In this document: positions 8,989-19,084 of the stretch, in pieces
Numbering within the stretch: the stretch's first letter is position 1
Layout of the letters: every line of letters begins with the position of its first letter
DNA from: Paraburkholderia tropica
GTDB lineage: Bacteria > Pseudomonadota > Gammaproteobacteria > Burkholderiales > Burkholderiaceae
Reading direction: 5' to 3'
Assembly (NCBI RefSeq): GCF_914484835.1
Contig: NZ_CAJZAR010000033.1
Coordinates: 47,735 to 111,734 of the forward strand
DNA length: 64,000 bases
The notes under the pieces: generated by a model
What the model was told of the DNA's origin: nothing
The model's database searches: none
What the model saw: the letters and a program-made list of their open reading frames with translations, nothing else
Program-made: the position numbers and the translations under genes

Positions 8989-9752
8989 GCTTCTTTCTGA
9001 CTTCGCCCAACGTGATCGACCTCGGCGTCAACATCGACCACGTCGCAACGCTGCGCAACGCGCGCGGCACCGCTTATCCCGATCCGATCCGCGCGGCGCT
9101 GCTCGCCGAAGAAGCGGGCGCCGATGCGATCACGCTGCATCTGCGCGAGGACCGCCGTCATATCGTCGATGCCGATGTGCGCACGCTGCGTCCGCTGCTC
9201 AAGACGCGCATGAACCTCGAATGCGCGGTGACGGCCGAAATGCTCGACATCGCCTGCGAGATCCAGCCGCACGACGTCTGCCTCGTGCCCGAGAAGCGCG
9301 CGGAACTCACGACCGAAGGCGGCCTCGATGTCGCCGGCCAGTTCGAAGCCGTCGCCGCCGCCTGCCGTCAACTCGCCGCCGCGGGCTGCCGCGTCTCGCT
9401 GTTCATCGACGCGGACGAAACGCAGATCCGCGCCGCGCAGGCCGCGGGTGCGCCCGTGATCGAACTGCACACCGGCCGTTACGCCGAAGCGCACGAAGCC
9501 GCCGAACAACAGCGCGAATTCGAGCGCGTGGTGGCGGGCGTGAACTGCGGCGTGAGCCTCGGCCTGAAGGTGAACGCGGGCCACGGTCTGCACTACACGA
9601 ACGTGCAGCCGATCGCGGCCATCGAAGGCATCCACGAACTCAATATCGGCCACGCGATCGTCGGGCATGCGGTGTTCGTCGGCTGGGAAAACGCGGTGCG
9701 CGAGATGAAGGCGATCATGGTGTCGTCGCGTCTCGCCGCGCAGCACGCGTAA
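8985..9752 (+). CDS. pdxJ: Pyridoxine 5'-phosphate synthase
   Basis: A 255-residue TIM-barrel enzyme that condenses 1-deoxyxylulose 5-phosphate with 3-amino-2-oxopropyl phosphate to make pyridoxine 5'-phosphate, the last ring-forming step of the DXP-dependent vitamin B6 route. Recognisable family segments are [18 protein letters not shown] near the N-terminus, [25 protein letters not shown] and the C-terminal [14 protein letters not shown]. Its ATG overlaps the recO stop by four bases. acpS follows after 69 bases; pdxJ-acpS is a conserved pair. The frame is also open upstream, but the ATG inside the recO stop gives the conserved N-terminus. Confidence 0.97.
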   Translation: MSFFLTSPNVIDLGVNIDHVATLRNARGTAYPDPIRAALLAEEAGADAITLHLREDRRHIVDADVRTLRPLLKTRMNLECAVTAEMLDIACEIQPHDVCLVPEKRAELTTEGGLDVAGQFEAVAAACRQLAAAGCRVSLFIDADETQIRAAQAAGAPVIELHTGRYAEAHEAAEQQREFERVVAGVNCGVSLGLKVNAGHGLHYTNVQPIAAIEGIHELNIGHAIVGHAVFVGWENAVREMKAIMVSSRLAAQHA

Positions 9753-9821
9753 CGCCGCCGCGCCGCCGCTGCGCGGCGCGCTTATCCGCAGCATCGCGAT
9801 CACGTTCATCACGAGGATTAC

Positions 9822-10244
9822 ATGGCGATTTACGGCATCGGCACGGACATCATCCAGGTGAGCCGTGTGCAGGCAGTGATGGAGCGCACCGGCGGGCGCT
9901 TCGCGCAGCGCGTGCTCGGGCCCGAGGAACTCGCGGTCTACGAGGCGCGCAAGGCCCGCTCGGCCACGCGCGGGCTTGCGTATCTGTGCACGCGTTTTTC
10001 CGCGAAGGAAGCGTTCTCGAAGGCGATCGGCCTCGGCATGCACATGCCGATGACCTGGCGCGCCGTGCAGACGCTCAACGCGCCCGGCGGCAAGCCTTAC
10101 ATGGTGGCGAACGGCGACCTCGTGCAATGGCTCGAGGAGCGCGGCATCACGACCCACGTGACGATCACCGACGAGCGCGATTACGCTGTCTCGTTCGTGG
10201 TCGCCGAGACCGACCGGCCGCCGGTTCAATCTGCCGCGCGCTGA
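9822..10244 (+). CDS. acpS: Holo-[acyl-carrier-protein] synthase
   Basis: A 140-residue phosphopantetheinyl transferase that moves the 4'-phosphopantetheine arm from CoA to a serine of apo-ACP, activating it for fatty acid synthesis. The N-terminal motif [14 protein letters not shown] holds the Mg-binding Asp, and the second motif is [14 protein letters not shown] with the catalytic Glu-Ala and Lys. Length fits the AcpS family. A GAGG stretch precedes the ATG (CGAGGATTACATGG). Downstream, nagZ starts after 76 bases in the same direction, so both probably belong to the pdxJ transcription unit. Confidence 0.96.
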   Translation: MAIYGIGTDIIQVSRVQAVMERTGGRFAQRVLGPEELAVYEARKARSATRGLAYLCTRFSAKEAFSKAIGLGMHMPMTWRAVQTLNAPGGKPYMVANGDLVQWLEERGITTHVTITDERDYAVSFVVAETDRPPVQSAAR

Positions 10245-10320
10245 TTTCCGTTTGCTGATCCCATTCATCCCTTCGCGCCGCGCGCGTTCGCGTGGCGCGG
10301 CCTTCAACGCCCAACGATCG

Positions 10321-11361
10321 ATGAAACTCATTCCCGGACCGGTCATGCTCGACGTGGTCGGCACGTCGCTCAACGAAGACGACGTGCGCCGCCTCGCGCA
10401 TCCCTCCACCGGCGGCGTGATCCTGTTCGCGCGCCACTACGAGAACCGCGCGCAGCTCGTCGCGCTGACCGACGCGATCCGCGCCGTGCGCGAAGATCTG
10501 CTGATCGCCGTCGATCACGAAGGCGGCCGCGTGCAGCGCTTTCGCACCGACGGCTTCACGGTGCTGCCCGCGATGGGCCGCATCGGCGCGCTGTGGGACA
10601 AGGACGTGCTGCTCGCGACCAAGCTGGCGACCTCGGTCGGCTACATCCTCGCGAGCGAGCTGCGCGCCTGCGGCATCGACCTGAGCTTCACGCCGGTGCT
10701 CGATCTGGGCTACGGCCAGTCGAAGGTGGTCGGCGACCGCGCGTTCCATCGCGATCCGCGCGTGGTCACGCTGCTCGCCAAGAGCCTGAATCACGGCCTC
10801 GCGCTCGCGGGCATGGCGAACTGCGGCAAGCACTTTCCGGGACACGGTTTCGCGACCGCCGACTCGCACGTCGCGGTGCCGGTCGACGAGCGTCCGCTCG
10901 AATCGATTCTCGGCGAGGACGCGCTGCCGTACGACTGGCTCGGCCTGTCGCTCGCGGCGGTCATGCCCGGCCACGTGATCTATCCGAAGGTCGACGAAAA
11001 ACCGGCGGGCTTTTCGCGCGTCTGGGTCAAGGAAATCCTGCGCGACCGTCTGCGTTTTCCGGGCGCGATCTTCAGCGACGATCTGTCGATGGAAGCGGCG
11101 CGCCAGGGCGGCACGCTCGCGGAAGGCGCGCGCGCGGCGCTCGACGCGGGCTGCGACATGGTGCTGGTCTGCAACCAGCCGCACGAGGCCGAAAAGGTGC
11201 TCGACGCGCTGCGCACCGACGAGCCGTCGCGCGAGCGCAAGGCGTCGTCGAAGCGCATCCGGCGTTTGCTGCCGCGCGGCAAGGCGCTGCGCTGGGACAA
11301 ACTGGTGGCCGATCCCGCGTATCTCTCGGCGCAGGCCTTGCTGCGCAGCGTGCTGCCTTGA
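10321..11361 (+). CDS. nagZ: Beta-N-acetylhexosaminidase NagZ (GH3), peptidoglycan recycling
   Basis: A 346-residue family 3 glycoside hydrolase that removes GlcNAc from cytoplasmic anhydromuropeptides during cell-wall recycling; its products are the signals that induce AmpC-type beta-lactamases in many bacteria. The GH3 KHFPGHG motif occurs in NCGKHFPGHGFATADSH, which also supplies the flexible His/Asp pair used in NagZ catalysis. The catalytic nucleophile lies in the FSDDLSMEAA segment. There is no signal peptide, in keeping with a cytosolic role. The ATG at 10321 gives the family start MKLIPGPVMLDVVG; an open frame from 10252 adds residues unlike the family. A bidirectional terminator follows. 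Confidence 0.96.
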   Translation: MKLIPGPVMLDVVGTSLNEDDVRRLAHPSTGGVILFARHYENRAQLVALTDAIRAVREDLLIAVDHEGGRVQRFRTDGFTVLPAMGRIGALWDKDVLLATKLATSVGYILASELRACGIDLSFTPVLDLGYGQSKVVGDRAFHRDPRVVTLLAKSLNHGLALAGMANCGKHFPGHGFATADSHVAVPVDERPLESILGEDALPYDWLGLSLAAVMPGHVIYPKVDEKPAGFSRVWVKEILRDRLRFPGAIFSDDLSMEAARQGGTLAEGARAALDAGCDMVLVCNQPHEAEKVLDALRTDEPSRERKASSKRIRRLLPRGKALRWDKLVADPAYLSAQALLRSVLP

Positions 11362-11390
11362 GCTGAGCGCGCGGCACACCGCCAGAAAGC

Positions 11391-11431
11391 AAAACGGCGG
11401 CCCTTCCGAAGCGAAGGGCCGCCGTTTTTTT
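11391..11431. terminator. Bidirectional terminator between nagZ and the response regulator
   Basis: ACGGCGGCCCTTC and GAAGGGCCGCCGT form a 13-bp stem with a 6-base loop, with an A-tract before and T7 after. It serves the two convergent genes. Confidence 0.9.
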
Positions 11432-11477
11432 ACGTGCGCACTTTGAAGCGCGCGCACCGTCGCGCGGATCCGTTGGA

Positions 11478-12863
11478 TCAGTTCAAGCGCATGCGCTGCA
11501 GCTTGTTGTAGAGCGTCTTCGGGCTGATGCCGAGCAGCGATGCCGCGCGATGGCGCGTGCCGCCCACGGCGTCGAGCGTCGCGCGGATCAGCATTTCCTC
11601 GACATCGGCGAGCGGCGTGCCCACCGTCACCTGCACGCGGTTGCCGTTGCCGTCGCGCGCCGCGGCGCCGTTGCTTTCCTCGGCCTGCAGCGTTTCGAGC
11701 ACTTCGCCGGACGCGTGCCACGCGCGCTGCACGCGCTCGTGCAATTCGCGCACGTTGCCCGGCCAGTCGTAGCCCAGACATTCGCGGATGAAGGCCGGCG
11801 AGACGAGCCGCGTCGTGCCCGTCAGGCCGCGCTGATGCGCGTCGAGATTGAGCGCGTCGACGCAGGCGGCGGCGAGGAGGGCGGCGTCTTCGTCGCGCTC
11901 GCGCAGCGGCGGCAGTTGCACGGCGGCGGCATCGAGACGCAGCCACAGATCCTCGTGCAGCACGCCTTGCTGGACCGCGTCGCGCGGGAACACGCGCGTG
12001 GCCGCGATGAGGCGGAAATCGGTGCCCACTTCGCTGCTGCCGCCGACGCGCATGAAGGTCTGCGAGTCGAGCGCGCGCAGCAGCGCTTCCTGCTGGGCGC
12101 GCGGCAGATCGGTGAGTTCGTCGATGAACAGCGTGCCGCCGGCCGCTTGATCGACGAGACCGGGTTCGCGCTGCTCCGCGCCGCTGAACGCGCCGCGCTC
12201 ATGGCCGAACAGGATGCTCGCGAGCGGCCGGCCGCCCGCGGACTCGGCGGTCAGCGCGCGCGCGTCGCAGACCACGAACGGCCCTTTGCGGCGGCGGCTC
12301 AGCTGATGCAGCGTGCGCGCGGCGACTTCCTTGCCGGTACCGGGCTCGCCGTGCACGAGGATCGCCGCCTCGGTAGGCGCGAATTGCTCGATTGCGTCGT
12401 AGACGTGCTGGATCGCGCTGCTGCGGCCGAGCATCGGACCGAAGCGGCCGAGGTTGCGCAGCGTCGCGCGCAGCGTGCGCACTTCTTCGCTGAGTTCGTA
12501 CGGACGCGGAATGCGCGCGAGCAGGCTGCGCAGGCGCGGAATGTTCACCGGCTTGAGCAGATAGTCCCAGATGCCGTGGCGCAGGCCTTCGATCGCGCTT
12601 TCGACCGTGGCGTTACCGGTCATCACGATCACGGGCAGCGCGCCGCCGGGCGGCTGGGCGGGCAGATGCGGGAGCAGTTCGAGGCCGCTGCCGTCGGGCA
12701 GGTTCAGGTCGACGAGCACGACGTCGGGGATGAAGCGTCCGAGCGCCGCGCGCGCGTCGGCGAGCGTGGCGGCGGTATCGACCGAGAAGCCGTCGGCGGC
12801 CAGGATGGCGGAGAGGCCGGACAGGCTATTGGGATCGTCTTCGACAATCAGGGCGTGTGGCAT
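11478..12863 (-). CDS. Sigma-54-type response regulator (NtrC family), orphan
   Basis: A 461-residue protein with three domains. The receiver domain (about 1-120) has the phospho-acceptor Asp52 in VLVDLNLPDGSG and the acidic pair Asp9/Asp10. The AAA+ domain (about 150-385) has Walker A GEPGTGKE, the sigma-54 contact loop as GAFSGA, Walker B TLFIDE and the WPGNVREL motif. A C-terminal Fis-type helix-turn-helix follows (TRHRAASLLGISPKTLYNKLQRM). The usual contact loop is GAFTGA and the usual P-loop GESGTGKE, so both are conservative variants. No histidine kinase is adjacent, so partner and target promoters are unknown. The ATG at 12863 gives the canonical MPHALIVEDD start; an upstream 29-codon open extension is Arg-rich and unlikely. 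Confidence 0.9.
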   Translation of the reverse strand: MPHALIVEDDPNSLSGLSAILAADGFSVDTAATLADARAALGRFIPDVVLVDLNLPDGSGLELLPHLPAQPPGGALPVIVMTGNATVESAIEGLRHGIWDYLLKPVNIPRLRSLLARIPRPYELSEEVRTLRATLRNLGRFGPMLGRSSAIQHVYDAIEQFAPTEAAILVHGEPGTGKEVAARTLHQLSRRRKGPFVVCDARALTAESAGGRPLASILFGHERGAFSGAEQREPGLVDQAAGGTLFIDELTDLPRAQQEALLRALDSQTFMRVGGSSEVGTDFRLIAATRVFPRDAVQQGVLHEDLWLRLDAAAVQLPPLRERDEDAALLAAACVDALNLDAHQRGLTGTTRLVSPAFIRECLGYDWPGNVRELHERVQRAWHASGEVLETLQAEESNGAAARDGNGNRVQVTVGTPLADVEEMLIRATLDAVGGTRHRAASLLGISPKTLYNKLQRMRLN

Positions 12864-13276
12864 GGCGCAAGGGCTGACGGATAAGCGCAAGCGCGATGCG
12901 CGCGCACGCGGACGCACGCGGCGGACAAGCCCCGCGCGGCGTCGCGGCACGCACGGGCGCGGCGCGATACGGAAGAGTTCAACGAGATCACCGAAGTGTC
13001 CCGAGGCAGGTTATTCAGTTCCGGTCCTCCCAGATTGGCGCTCGCTTGCAGCGGCCTTGCCGCCAGGTTCGTCCGCTGTCGTTTGCCTTGATTCGTTTCG
13101 CGGACCCGCCGCTGAACGTCGCGGATCCGGCAGCCGACACGCCGCGCGCTGCGCCGGCCCTGAGCGCCGCAATCCGCCGCGCCGGGCCGTTTTTTTACCC
13201 CCAACACCGGCCGCCGTTCATGCCGGGCCACCGGCGGTTTCCGCAAATCGAAGCAGCCGCTATGCCGCCGCGCCGC
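12864..13276. other. 413-base gap upstream of the response regulator
   Basis: This holds the presumed promoter of the minus-strand regulator and the 3' flank of the csbD-like gene. I see no gene, no clear sigma-70 or -24/-12 promoter and no convincing terminator. A T7 run on the plus strand near 13190 follows only a weak inverted repeat. Confidence 0.5.
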
Positions 13277-13486
13277 TCAGTCGAACGGCCGATGCGCGTC
13301 GAACCAGCGCCGTACCTCCAGTTCCGCCTCGTCACGTGTCTTGCCGTAACGTTCCTGGATCAGTCCGGCGAGGCGATCGGCGCGGCCTTCCGCCTTGGCC
13401 AGCTCGTCATCCGTGAGCTCGCCCCAGGCGGCCTTGGCCTTGCCGATCAGCTGCTTCCACTTGCCTTCTGCGATGTCGTTGTTCAT
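13277..13486 (-). CDS. CsbD-like small stress protein
   Basis: A 69-residue protein of the CsbD family, recognisable from MNNDIAEGKWKQLIGKAKAAWGELTDDEL, followed by a second helix with AEGRADRLAGLIQERYGKT. The family is annotated as general stress proteins; its molecular function is not established. A good ribosome site (AGGAGA, 5 bases before the ATG) supports the start at 13486; the frame is open further upstream but without family similarity. It stands alone between the regulator and efp, both on the same strand, with an efp terminator upstream, so it is probably its own transcript. The C-terminus VRRWFDAHRPFD is typical of proteobacterial members. Confidence 0.88.
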   Translation of the reverse strand: MNNDIAEGKWKQLIGKAKAAWGELTDDELAKAEGRADRLAGLIQERYGKTRDEAELEVRRWFDAHRPFD

Positions 13487-13670
13487 CGGTTTCTCCTGGT
13501 TCAGGGAAGAGTGCTGCGGCAGCCATGATGAAAAATGGCTATCCCACAAATAAACCAGCAGAAACCATGCCATGAGCGCCTTGCCTTGCTGCGCCGATGT
13601 GACTCGCGCTTTGCGCTCAGGCAAAACCGGTAAGGTTTTCCCATGGCACTCACAAACATACACGTTCGGC

Positions 13671-13704
13671 AAAAAAAGAAAAAGCGCCCCGGAGGGCGCT
13701 TTCG
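13671..13704 (-). terminator. Terminator of efp
   Basis: Read on the minus strand, AAGCGCCC-TCCG-GGGCGCTT is followed by a long T-rich tract (A-tract 13671-13683 on the plus strand). It lies 61 bases past the efp stop. Confidence 0.85.
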
Positions 13705-13764
13705 CGATTGCATCCGCCGAACATCGATGCGGACGCGCTCGCCTTGCCGTTCGCCTCGCGAGGC

Positions 13765-14322
13765 TTAGGCGCGGCTGCGGTACTCGTTCGTACGCGTGTC
13801 GATTTCGATCTTGTCGCCGATATTGCAGAACAGCGGCACTTGCAGTTCGAAGCCCGTGTTCAGCTTGGCCGACTTCAGAACCTTGCCCGACGACGTGTCG
13901 CCCTTGACAGCCGGTTCCGTGTAGATGATTTCGCGCACGAGCACGGTCGGCAGTTCGACCGAGATGGCCTTCTCGTTGTAGAACACGACTTCGCAAGCCA
14001 TGCCGTCTTCGAGGTAGTTGAGGGCGTCGGCCATCATGTCGCCTTCGACTTCGTACTGGTTGTAGTCGGCGTCCATGAACACGTACATCGGGTCGGCGAA
14101 GTACGAGTACGTCACTTCCTTGCGGTCCAGCACGACGACGTCGAACTTGTCGTCCGCCTTGTACACGGTTTCCATGCCCGCGCCAGTCAGCAGGTTCTTG
14201 AACTTCATCTTCACGACGGCGGCGTTACGGCCCGATTTGTTGTACTCGGCCTTCTGCACGACCATGGCGTCGTTACCGATCATCACGACGTTGCCGACGC
14301 GGAGTTCCTGTGCGGTCTTCAT
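13765..14322 (-). CDS. efp: Translation elongation factor P (Arg32 type)
   Basis: A 185-residue EF-P, the exact family length, with three beta-barrel domains. It binds between the P and E sites of stalled ribosomes and promotes peptide bonds at polyproline stretches. The tip of domain I reads KSGRNAAV, so the modified residue is Arg32, not the lysine used by EpmA/EpmB-type EF-P. Arg32 EF-P is rhamnosylated by EarP, encoded 163 bases upstream on the same strand. The ATG at 14322 gives the standard [13 protein letters not shown]; the longer open frame upstream is spurious. Many proteins in this genome have Pro-rich tracts, in keeping with a need for EF-P. Confidence 0.98.
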   Translation of the reverse strand: MKTAQELRVGNVVMIGNDAMVVQKAEYNKSGRNAAVVKMKFKNLLTGAGMETVYKADDKFDVVVLDRKEVTYSYFADPMYVFMDADYNQYEVEGDMMADALNYLEDGMACEVVFYNEKAISVELPTVLVREIIYTEPAVKGDTSSGKVLKSAKLNTGFELQVPLFCNIGDKIEIDTRTNEYRSRA

Positions 14323-14485
14323 AAAAAACTGTCCTGTCCAGATTAGATAGCTTTGGGTGTGCGCGACGGCAAACGTCGCAAGCGGTTCGTTGCGGCCCCT
14401 TGCTGGAACCAGCAAGGCGCGCGGAAATCGAGGCCGCTTGAGTCTGCGGAGACTGCGCTTGAGACGGCTGCCGCCGGGTAACCGC

Positions 14486-15784
14486 TTATTTTAACTGAGT
14501 TTTTGCGAATTCGGCCAGATTTCCGGCGAGATCGCCAGTGAGGGCCAGTTCGGCTGCCCAGCCGTGCGCACGCGCCTTCAAGGCGGGCAGATGGCGGGCG
14601 AGATCGGGCCAGTTGACCTCGCCGTAATTGAGCCCGTCCGGCGCGGTGGCGGCGTTCCCTTCAGTGTTTCCCTCAGTGTTCCCAGCAGTGCTCCCCTCAG
14701 GCGCGCCAGCCGCGTGCCCGGCGTTGCCGTTCCACGCATGCCAGAAGCGTTCGAGCGCGGCGCGCGGCGCGGCGTCGAGCGTGCGCGCGTAGTGCTCCAG
14801 CGCGGCGTCGAGCTTGGGCAGATGCGCGTCGTCGGCTTGCGGATAGATGTGCCAGACGAACGGCCGCGCCGCCCATTGCGCGCGCACGAACGAATCCTCG
14901 CCGCGCACGAAATTCAGGTCGCTGACCCAGAGCAGCGCGTCGTAGCCGCGCTGCTCGGTGAAGGCGAGGCCGTGCGCCGTGAGCGAGCCGCGCTCGCCGC
15001 GCGCGCCCGCGCCGAACGCCGCCATGCCGAAAAAGCGCGCGAGCGCGCCCGAGATGCGGCCTTGCGGCACCAGCAGCACGATCGGCGTGGGGCTGTCGCG
15101 CCACTGTTCGAGCAGCGCGTCGATGGCGGGATTCTCATAGGCGAACAGTGAGATCACCGTGGCTTCCGGGCCGGGCGGCGGCCCGCCCGTCGCGCGCTGC
15201 CACCAGGCCGCGCGCGCTTCGGGCGAGGCTTCGAAGGCGGCGCGGGCCGCGTCGAGATCGCGCTCCTTGAGCACGCCGCCCGTGCCCGTGCCGAGGCCGG
15301 GGAAGAAGAAGTGCTTGAGCAGCGCGTAGCGCGGATGCGGCGAGGGCCGCAGATGGAAATCGGCGACCCAGTCCTCGGCGCTCAGGTATTCGAGATTGAG
15401 CCACACGGGCGTGGGCGTGCGCTCGGCCATCGCCGCGACGTACACCGACGGCAGTTCGCAGGCGAACGCCTCGATCACCACGTCGGCGATCCGCAGCGTC
15501 TCGCCCGCGTGATCGGGCTCGTGCCAGTGCTCGACGCGCACGCCTTCGACCGTCTGCGTCGCGCGCGACGCGTCGAGCGCGGGGCAGAGCCGTTCGAAGG
15601 CGTGCAGGTCGTCGACGAACAGGCGCACTTCCCAGCCGTGTTCGTGCGCGAGCTGGCGCGCGAGACGCCAGCACACGCCGATGTCGCCGAAGTTGTCGAT
15701 CACGGCGCAGAAGATATCGCAGGCGAGGGGCGCGTCGGCCTCGGATGGGGCGCCGGGCGCGGCGGAGCGGGGAGCGTTGGACAT
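14486..15784 (-). CDS. earP: EF-P arginine rhamnosyltransferase EarP
   Basis: A 432-residue GT-B-fold inverting glycosyltransferase that transfers rhamnose from dTDP-L-rhamnose to Arg32 of EF-P. The N-terminal motif [11 protein letters not shown] (Asp30 to Arg40) contains the two conserved aspartates of the family. The C-terminal half has the nucleotide-sugar region [17 protein letters not shown] and FVWHIYPQ. A low-complexity insertion rich in Gly/Thr/Asn/Glu lies near residues 350-385. efp lies directly downstream. The dTDP-rhamnose genes (rml) are not in the window. I chose ATG 15784; the frame is open upstream to 15931, but the family motif begins about 20 residues after the chosen start, so the true start could be slightly inside. 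Confidence 0.95.
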   Translation of the reverse strand: MSNAPRSAAPGAPSEADAPLACDIFCAVIDNFGDIGVCWRLARQLAHEHGWEVRLFVDDLHAFERLCPALDASRATQTVEGVRVEHWHEPDHAGETLRIADVVIEAFACELPSVYVAAMAERTPTPVWLNLEYLSAEDWVADFHLRPSPHPRYALLKHFFFPGLGTGTGGVLKERDLDAARAAFEASPEARAAWWQRATGGPPPGPEATVISLFAYENPAIDALLEQWRDSPTPIVLLVPQGRISGALARFFGMAAFGAGARGERGSLTAHGLAFTEQRGYDALLWVSDLNFVRGEDSFVRAQWAARPFVWHIYPQADDAHLPKLDAALEHYARTLDAAPRAALERFWHAWNGNAGHAAGAPEGSTAGNTEGNTEGNAATAPDGLNYGEVNWPDLARHLPALKARAHGWAAELALTGDLAGNLAEFAKTQLK

Positions 15785-15973
15785 GGCTGGCGTAGGGGCT
15801 GCGTGGCTGGCGGCGGCGGGCCGGCTGGTTCTGGCCCGCGCGGAATGATCTAAACTTGCGATTCTAGGACAGCCGCATGACCGCGTCGCGTTGCGCGCGC
15901 GGTGGTGCTCCGCCCGTCGGCGCGCAAGCATTCACCGACGCACATCGACGCTCTCAGACGTCCCCCAGACTGG

Positions 15974-18268
15974 ATGACCGATTCCAACGATCCCGCCGAT
16001 TCCGCCGGCGCCCCCGACGTACCCGCCGCTCCCGCCGCCGAAGCGTTCGACCCGAAGGAAGTGCTGGCGCAACTGCCGCATCTGCCCGGCGTCTATCGCT
16101 ATTACGACACGCACGGCGCGGTGCTCTACGTGGGCAAGGCGCGCGACCTGAAGAAGCGCGTCTCGAGCTATTTCAACAAGACGCAGCTGTCGCCGCGCAT
16201 CGCCATGATGGTGACGCGCATCGCGCGTATCGAGACCACGGTCACGCGCTCGGAAGCCGAAGCGCTGCTGCTCGAAAACAACCTGATCAAGGCGCTCGCG
16301 CCGCGCTACAACATCCTGTTTCGCGACGACAAGTCGTATCCGTTCCTCAAGCTCACGGGGCACAAGTTCCCGCGCATGGCGTATTACCGGGGCGCGGTCG
16401 ATCGCAACAACCAGTACTTCGGACCGTTTCCGAGCGCCTACGCGGTGCGCGAGAGCATCCAGATCCTGCAGCGCGTGTTTCAGCTGCGCACCTGCGAGGA
16501 TTCGGTGTTCAACAACCGCACGCGGCCGTGTCTGCTGCATCAGATCGCGCGCTGCACGGCGCCGTGCGTCGGCGCGATCAGCCAGGACGATTACGCGCGC
16601 GACGTGAGCAATGCGTCGCGTTTCCTGCTCGGCCGCCAGAACGAGGTGATGAAGGAGCTGGAGACGAAGATGCACGGGTTCGCCGCCGAGCTGAAGTTCG
16701 AGCAGGCCGCGGCGGTGCGCAACCAGATGAGTTCGCTGTCGACGGTGCTGCATCAGCAGGCGATCGAAACGGGCAGCGAAAGCGACGTCGATATTCTGGC
16801 CGTGGTCGCGCTGGGCGGCCGCGTCTGCGTGAATCTCGCGATGGTGCGCGGCGGCCGCCATCTGGGCGACAAGGCGTACTTTCCGGCCCACGTCGAGCGC
16901 GCGCTGACCGACGAGGAAGGCGGCGTGGCCGAAGCGATCGGCGAGGAGGCGGTGGCTGCGGCGACGGCGTTGAAGTCGCTGCCGTCGCTGGCGCGCAAGG
17001 CGCTGGTGGCGAGCGCGGGCGCGGCGGCGCAGGAAGAAGACGAGGAGCAGGCGGGCGCGCAGGAAACCGGCGACGACAGCGATGACGCAGGCGATCAACC
17101 CGATCCGCTCGCGATCGCGGAAGAATTCGGCAGCGAAACCGAAGCCACCGACACCGCCGACGCTCCCGACGACGAAGCCGCCGCAAAGCCGAAATCCTCG
17201 AAACGCGCAGCCCGCGCGAACGGCATCGAATCCGAAGTGCTCGACGCCTTCATCGCGCAGCATTACTTCGGCAATCGCGTGCCGCCAGTGCTGGTGGTGA
17301 GCCATCCGCCCGCGAACCGCGAACTCGTCGACGTGCTCTCGGAACAGGCCGGCCACAAGGTCGCGGTGCTGCGCCAGCCGCAAGGCCAGAAGCGCGCGTG
17401 GCTCGCGATGGCCGAGCAGAACGCGCGCCTCGCGCTCGCGCGGCTGCTTTCGGAACAAGGCTCGCAGCAGGCGCGCACGCGCACGCTCGCGCAACTGCTC
17501 GGCCTCGAACTCGACGATCTCGCGCATCTGCGCATCGAGTGCTTCGACATCAGCCACACGATGGGCGAGGCGACGCAGGCGTCGTGCGTGGTCTATCACC
17601 ATCACAAGATGCAGTCGGGCGAGTACCGGCGCTACAACATCACGGGCATCACGGGCGGCGACGATTACGCGGCCATGCGCCAGGTGCTCACGCGACGTTA
17701 CGAGAAGATGGTCGCGCAGTCGGCGCGCAACGAAACCGACGAGGCGCAGGCGCTGCAAAGCACCGATCCCGCCAATCCTTCCGCGACGCCCGAAGGCGCG
17801 GAACCGGTCGCGGCGGGCGGCACCTTGCCCAACATCGTGCTGATCGACGGCGGTAAAGGGCAGGTCGAGATCGCGCGGCAGGTGTTCGACGAACTCGGAC
17901 TCGACCCTGCGATACTCGTCGGCGTAGCCAAGGGCGAAGGGCGCAAGGTCGGCCTCGAAACACTCGTATTCGCCGATGGCCGCGCGCCGCTCGAACTCGG
18001 CAAGGAAAGCGCGGCGCTGATGCTGGTCGCGCAGATCCGCGACGAGGCGCACCGTTTCGCGATCACGGGCATGCGCGCCAAGCGCGGCAAGACGCGTCAG
18101 ACGTCGCGGCTCGAAGAACTCGAAGGCGTCGGCGCGAAACGGCGTCAGCGTCTGCTCGCGCGCTTCGGCGGCCTGCGCGGCGTGATGGCGGCGAGCGTCG
18201 AGGACCTGGCGAGCGTCGAAGGCATTTCGCACGCGCTGGCCGAGCAGATCTATCAACAGTTGCATTGA
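15974..18268 (+). CDS. uvrC: Excinuclease ABC subunit C
   Basis: A 764-residue UvrC; most homologues have about 600-620. The GIY-YIG nuclease domain covers roughly residues 35-115 (GVY 39-41, YVG 52-54) and makes the 3' incision. The UVR motif that binds UvrB is near residue 220. The RNase H-like 5' nuclease domain follows ([28 protein letters not shown]), with a C-terminal helix-hairpin-helix pair. The excess length sits in two insertions: an acidic Ala/Glu/Asp-rich linker at about 325-416, and a shorter Ala/Pro/Glu-rich one at about 588-616 inside the 5' nuclease domain. It starts at ATG 15974 after a divergent gap from earP; an open frame from 15902 lacks conserved residues. pgsA follows, the common uvrC-pgsA order. 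Confidence 0.96.
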   Translation: MTDSNDPADSAGAPDVPAAPAAEAFDPKEVLAQLPHLPGVYRYYDTHGAVLYVGKARDLKKRVSSYFNKTQLSPRIAMMVTRIARIETTVTRSEAEALLLENNLIKALAPRYNILFRDDKSYPFLKLTGHKFPRMAYYRGAVDRNNQYFGPFPSAYAVRESIQILQRVFQLRTCEDSVFNNRTRPCLLHQIARCTAPCVGAISQDDYARDVSNASRFLLGRQNEVMKELETKMHGFAAELKFEQAAAVRNQMSSLSTVLHQQAIETGSESDVDILAVVALGGRVCVNLAMVRGGRHLGDKAYFPAHVERALTDEEGGVAEAIGEEAVAAATALKSLPSLARKALVASAGAAAQEEDEEQAGAQETGDDSDDAGDQPDPLAIAEEFGSETEATDTADAPDDEAAAKPKSSKRAARANGIESEVLDAFIAQHYFGNRVPPVLVVSHPPANRELVDVLSEQAGHKVAVLRQPQGQKRAWLAMAEQNARLALARLLSEQGSQQARTRTLAQLLGLELDDLAHLRIECFDISHTMGEATQASCVVYHHHKMQSGEYRRYNITGITGGDDYAAMRQVLTRRYEKMVAQSARNETDEAQALQSTDPANPSATPEGAEPVAAGGTLPNIVLIDGGKGQVEIARQVFDELGLDPAILVGVAKGEGRKVGLETLVFADGRAPLELGKESAALMLVAQIRDEAHRFAITGMRAKRGKTRQTSRLEELEGVGAKRRQRLLARFGGLRGVMAASVEDLASVEGISHALAEQIYQQLH

Positions 18269-18402
18269 GCGCTACGTCCGCGCGCGCCCGAAACAGGGCG
18301 GCGCGCGGGCGCGAACCTTACGCTTGCTTGTGGCGGTCCCGGCGACGCGGCACAATTGCATCTCCCATAATTGCAACATCCCCTGACAGACTGCGCGCGC
18401 CG

Positions 18403-18993
18403 ATGCCGTTCAATATCCCGATTCTCCTGACGTGGCTGCGGATCGTGCTGATTCCGCTCGTGGTAGGCGTGTTCTATCTGCCGCAGTCGGTGCTGAGCCC
18501 GATGCATCAGAACGTCGCAGCCATGTGGATCTTCATCCTCGCGGCGCTCACCGACTGGTTCGACGGCTATCTCGCCCGCAAGTGGAACCAGACCTCGTCG
18601 TTCGGCGCGTTCCTCGATCCGGTCGCCGACAAGCTGATGGTTACGGCCGCGCTGCTCGTGCTCGTGCATCTGCAGCGTCTCGATGCGGTGATCGCGCTGG
18701 TGATCGTGGGCCGCGAGATCGCGATTTCGGCGCTGCGCGAGTGGATGGCGCAGATCGGCGCGTCGAAAAGCGTGGCGGTGAATCAGCTCGGCAAGTTCAA
18801 GACCGCGTGCCAGATGGTCGCGATTCCGATGCTGCTGTTCTACGCGCCGCTCACGCTCGGCGGCTCAACGCTGTTCGATTCGCGCGTGTGGGGCACGTGG
18901 CTCATCTACGTGGCCGCGGTGCTGACGATCTGGTCGATGCTCTATTACATGAAGCTCGCGTGGCCGCAGATCCGCGAGCGCGGCAGCCTCTGA
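18403..18993 (+). CDS. pgsA: CDP-diacylglycerol--glycerol-3-phosphate 3-phosphatidyltransferase
   Basis: A 196-residue integral membrane enzyme that makes phosphatidylglycerol phosphate, the committed step to phosphatidylglycerol and cardiolipin. The CDP-alcohol phosphotransferase signature is complete: Asp54-Gly55-x2-Ala58-Arg59-x8-Gly68-x3-Asp72-x3-Asp76. The rest is hydrophobic, with about five to six membrane helices. The ATG at 18403 begins the typical MPFNIPILLTWLRI. It lies 134 bases after uvrC and just before a tRNA cluster; the pgsA-tRNA(Gly,Cys) neighbourhood is also known from enterobacteria. Confidence 0.96.
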   Translation: MPFNIPILLTWLRIVLIPLVVGVFYLPQSVLSPMHQNVAAMWIFILAALTDWFDGYLARKWNQTSSFGAFLDPVADKLMVTAALLVLVHLQRLDAVIALVIVGREIAISALREWMAQIGASKSVAVNQLGKFKTACQMVAIPMLLFYAPLTLGGSTLFDSRVWGTWLIYVAAVLTIWSMLYYMKLAWPQIRERGSL

Positions 18994-19084
18994 GCAGGGG
19001 CGGGCGCACGGTGTTTCAACGCCTGCGCTCAACGCCTTCGCGCCACCCCCTCGAATCTTTTTTTAAAAAGTTCAGCCGAAGGGG

